This document shows, piece by piece, positions 62,719 through 64,000 of a stretch of DNA of 64,000 nucleotides (position 1 is its first letter; each line of letters begins with the position of its first letter). Source of the DNA: an uncultured Phocaeicola sp. (GTDB taxonomy: Bacteria; Bacteroidota; Bacteroidia; Bacteroidales; Bacteroidaceae); contig CALUET010000002.1 in assembly GCA_944319745.1 (NCBI GenBank), forward strand, positions 124,001 to 188,000. Reading direction: 5' to 3'. Under the pieces are notes generated by a model, which worked only from the letters and a program-made list of their open reading frames with translations, was not told where the DNA came from and did not search any database. Made by a program: the position numbers and the translations under genes.

Positions 62719-64000
62719 TCAACTGAAATTGAAATATTGTTTGGCATTGTAATAAGAAATGTCGGCAACCATTTTCTTGAGGAAATCCATTTCACTGCGC
62801 GGCAGTTTCCCTGTTTCGATATCTTCACCGATCAGGTTGCAAAGGATTCGCCGGAAATACTCATGTCGGGGATAGGAAAGAAAACTGCGTGAGTCGGTCA
62901 GCATCCCGATGAAACGGCTGAGCAATCCCATCGAGGAAATGGCATTCAGTTGTTTTCGTATCCCGTCTTCCTGATCGAGGAACCACCACGCCGCACCGAG
63001 TTGCATTTTTCCCGGTATGCTTCCGTCGTTAAACGTGTATGCCATTGTGGCCAGCACTTCGTTGTCCTTGGGGTTGAGGCTGTAAAGAATGGTTTTTGCA
63101 AGCTTTCCTTCATAATCCAGCCGGCTGAAGAATTTGTGTCCGACCGCTGCGCAATTTACATCGGCAATGGCATCGAAACCCGTGTCTGCCCCGATGGATT
63201 CGTACATCCGCCTGCAATTGTTTCGGATAACACTGATGTGATATTGCTGCGCCCAGCCTTTTTCTGCATCCATCACTGCCAGTTCATACAGTAAAGCACT
63301 TTTAAGTTGTCGGACTTCTTTTCCGTCTACTGTCTTTCGGCAGAGGAGCTTATCGAAAATATGCTGTATTTCCATTTGGGTATAATCTTCGGCATAGAAA
63401 TTATCCATGCCGTGATCGGATAAGCGGCAACCCATTTCTCCGAAGTAATCGTGCCTGCGGTGCAGGGCATCCAATAGGTCGTTGTATGTATGTATTTCGG
63501 CATCGGCTGCGCGGGAAAGCTCGTTCAGGTAGTCGATGTAAGCCGGCAGATTTTCTACCGCAATGACTTTGTCGGGGCGCCACGCCGGATAAACTTTCGT
63601 CTTTATATTGCTTTGTTTAATCAAACGATGGTATTCCAGTGAGTCAACCGGATCGTCGGTTGTACAAACCACCTCCACGTTGCATCGTTCCATTATGGAG
63701 CAAGCACGGAATTCGTCGGTTTGTAATTTGGCATTACACTCGTCGTATATCTCACGTGCCGTCTCCGGTTTTAGTATTTTGTCGATACCGAATATTCTGC
63801 TTAACTCGAGGTGTGTCCAGTGATACAGCGGGTTTCGCATGGTATAAGGAACGGTTTCGGCCCATTTCTCGAATTTTTCATAATCGCTGCTGTCTTGTCC
63901 GGTGATATATTTCTCGTCGATTCCGTTACCGCGCATGGCGCGCCATTTATAATGATCTCCTCCCAGCCATATTTCAGAGAGGTTGTTGAAACGATGATTC
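62719..64000 (-). CDS. uxaC: Glucuronate isomerase (5' end cut off)
   Basis: Visible part about 427 residues of a family of about 470; the N terminus continues past base 64000. D-glucuronate to D-fructuronate (and galacturonate to tagaturonate). The segment encoded at 63940-64000 (LSEIWLGGDHYKWRAMRGNG) is the conserved motif, followed by RNPLYHWTHLELSRIF and the C-terminal FRRILCNLIGEDIETGKLP. First visible gene of the glucuronate operon. Confidence 0.96.
   Translation of the reverse strand, partial: NHRFNNLSEIWLGGDHYKWRAMRGNGIDEKYITGQDSSDYEKFEKWAETVPYTMRNPLYHWTHLELSRIFGIDKILKPETAREIYDECNAKLQTDEFRACSIMERCNVEVVCTTDDPVDSLEYHRLIKQSNIKTKVYPAWRPDKVIAVENLPAYIDYLNELSRAADAEIHTYNDLLDALHRRHDYFGEMGCRLSDHGMDNFYAEDYTQMEIQHIFDKLLCRKTVDGKEVRQLKSALLYELAVMDAEKGWAQQYHISVIRNNCRRMYESIGADTGFDAIADVNCAAVGHKFFSRLDYEGKLAKTILYSLNPKDNEVLATMAYTFNDGSIPGKMQLGAAWWFLDQEDGIRKQLNAISSMGLLSRFIGMLTDSRSFLSYPRHEYFRRILCNLIGEDIETGKLPRSEMDFLKKMVADISYYNAKQYFNFS

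Noticed and set aside
1-64000. tRNA, rRNA, CRISPR array, prophage or toxin-antitoxin locus
   Set aside because: None seen; intergenic stretches contain no tRNA-like cloverleaf, spacer-repeat pattern or phage genes.

Overview
The window looks like chromosomal DNA of a gut-type Bacteroidales bacterium (Bacteroidaceae-like; genus not assignable by eye). Support comes from Bacteroidetes-style promoters (-7 box TAnnTTTG, a few with a -33 TTTG about 19-20 bases upstream), few Shine-Dalgarno sequences, many SusC/PorT/TamB-era outer-membrane proteins and lipoproteins, a Bacteroidetes-type RNA polymerase omega subunit, and families largely confined to the phylum (DUF3078, DUF4293, DUF2961/GH172). No rRNA, tRNA, CRISPR array, phage or transposase gene was found. 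Both ends cut genes: yidC on the left and uxaC on the right.

Layout. 1-3.4 kb: pyrG-yidC (minus). 3.7-7 kb: plus-strand operon of a DUF3078 protein, a TRIC-like channel and a DUF1460 amidase-like protein. 7-13.6 kb (minus): an unknown four-cysteine lipoprotein, an OmpA lipoprotein, glyA, a PorT-like barrel, a flavin reductase, pyrI and pyrB. 13.7-19.6 kb (minus): an unknown exported protein, a phosphoesterase, pyridoxamine kinase, a repeat-rich coiled-coil protein and a GH172 glycosidase, several overlapping by a few bases. 19.7-26.4 kb is the most unusual stretch: trkH, then crcB framed by perfect 41-bp inverted repeats, a flavodoxin/cyclophilin-like fusion lipoprotein, and an AT-richer outer-membrane barrel protein framed by near-identical 122-bp direct repeats, with an (AT)10 tract running into its promoter.

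26.4-33 kb (minus): agmatine-to-putrescine pair aguB/aguA and a large TamB protein. 33-37.5 kb (plus): nhaC-type antiporter with a leader hairpin, exported C1-family aminopeptidase and a GH39-like glycosidase. 37.5-42.8 kb: uvrB, bamD-rpoZ-DUF4293, and a MATE transporter. 43-50 kb: fhs facing a minus-strand cluster DUF3298-rsmG-MBL hydrolase-gcvP. glyA, fhs and gcvP together serve serine/glycine/one-carbon metabolism.

50-57 kb (plus): a complete drug/solute efflux operon, TetR regulator - TolC - HlyD adaptor - two ABC ATPases - two ABC-2 permeases, laid out like E. coli cecR-ybhGFSR with a split YbhF; a palindromic operator sits at the TetR transcription start. 57-64 kb (minus): a small MmcQ/YjbR protein, then a complete D-glucuronate utilisation operon, uxaC-kdgK-eda-exuT-SDR-uxuA, converting glucuronate to pyruvate and glyceraldehyde 3-phosphate. 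The candidates most worth a second look are the intergenic repeats around crcB and the barrel gene, the AT-tract promoter, the nhaC leader, and the repeat protein and four-cysteine lipoprotein, neither of which I could assign.
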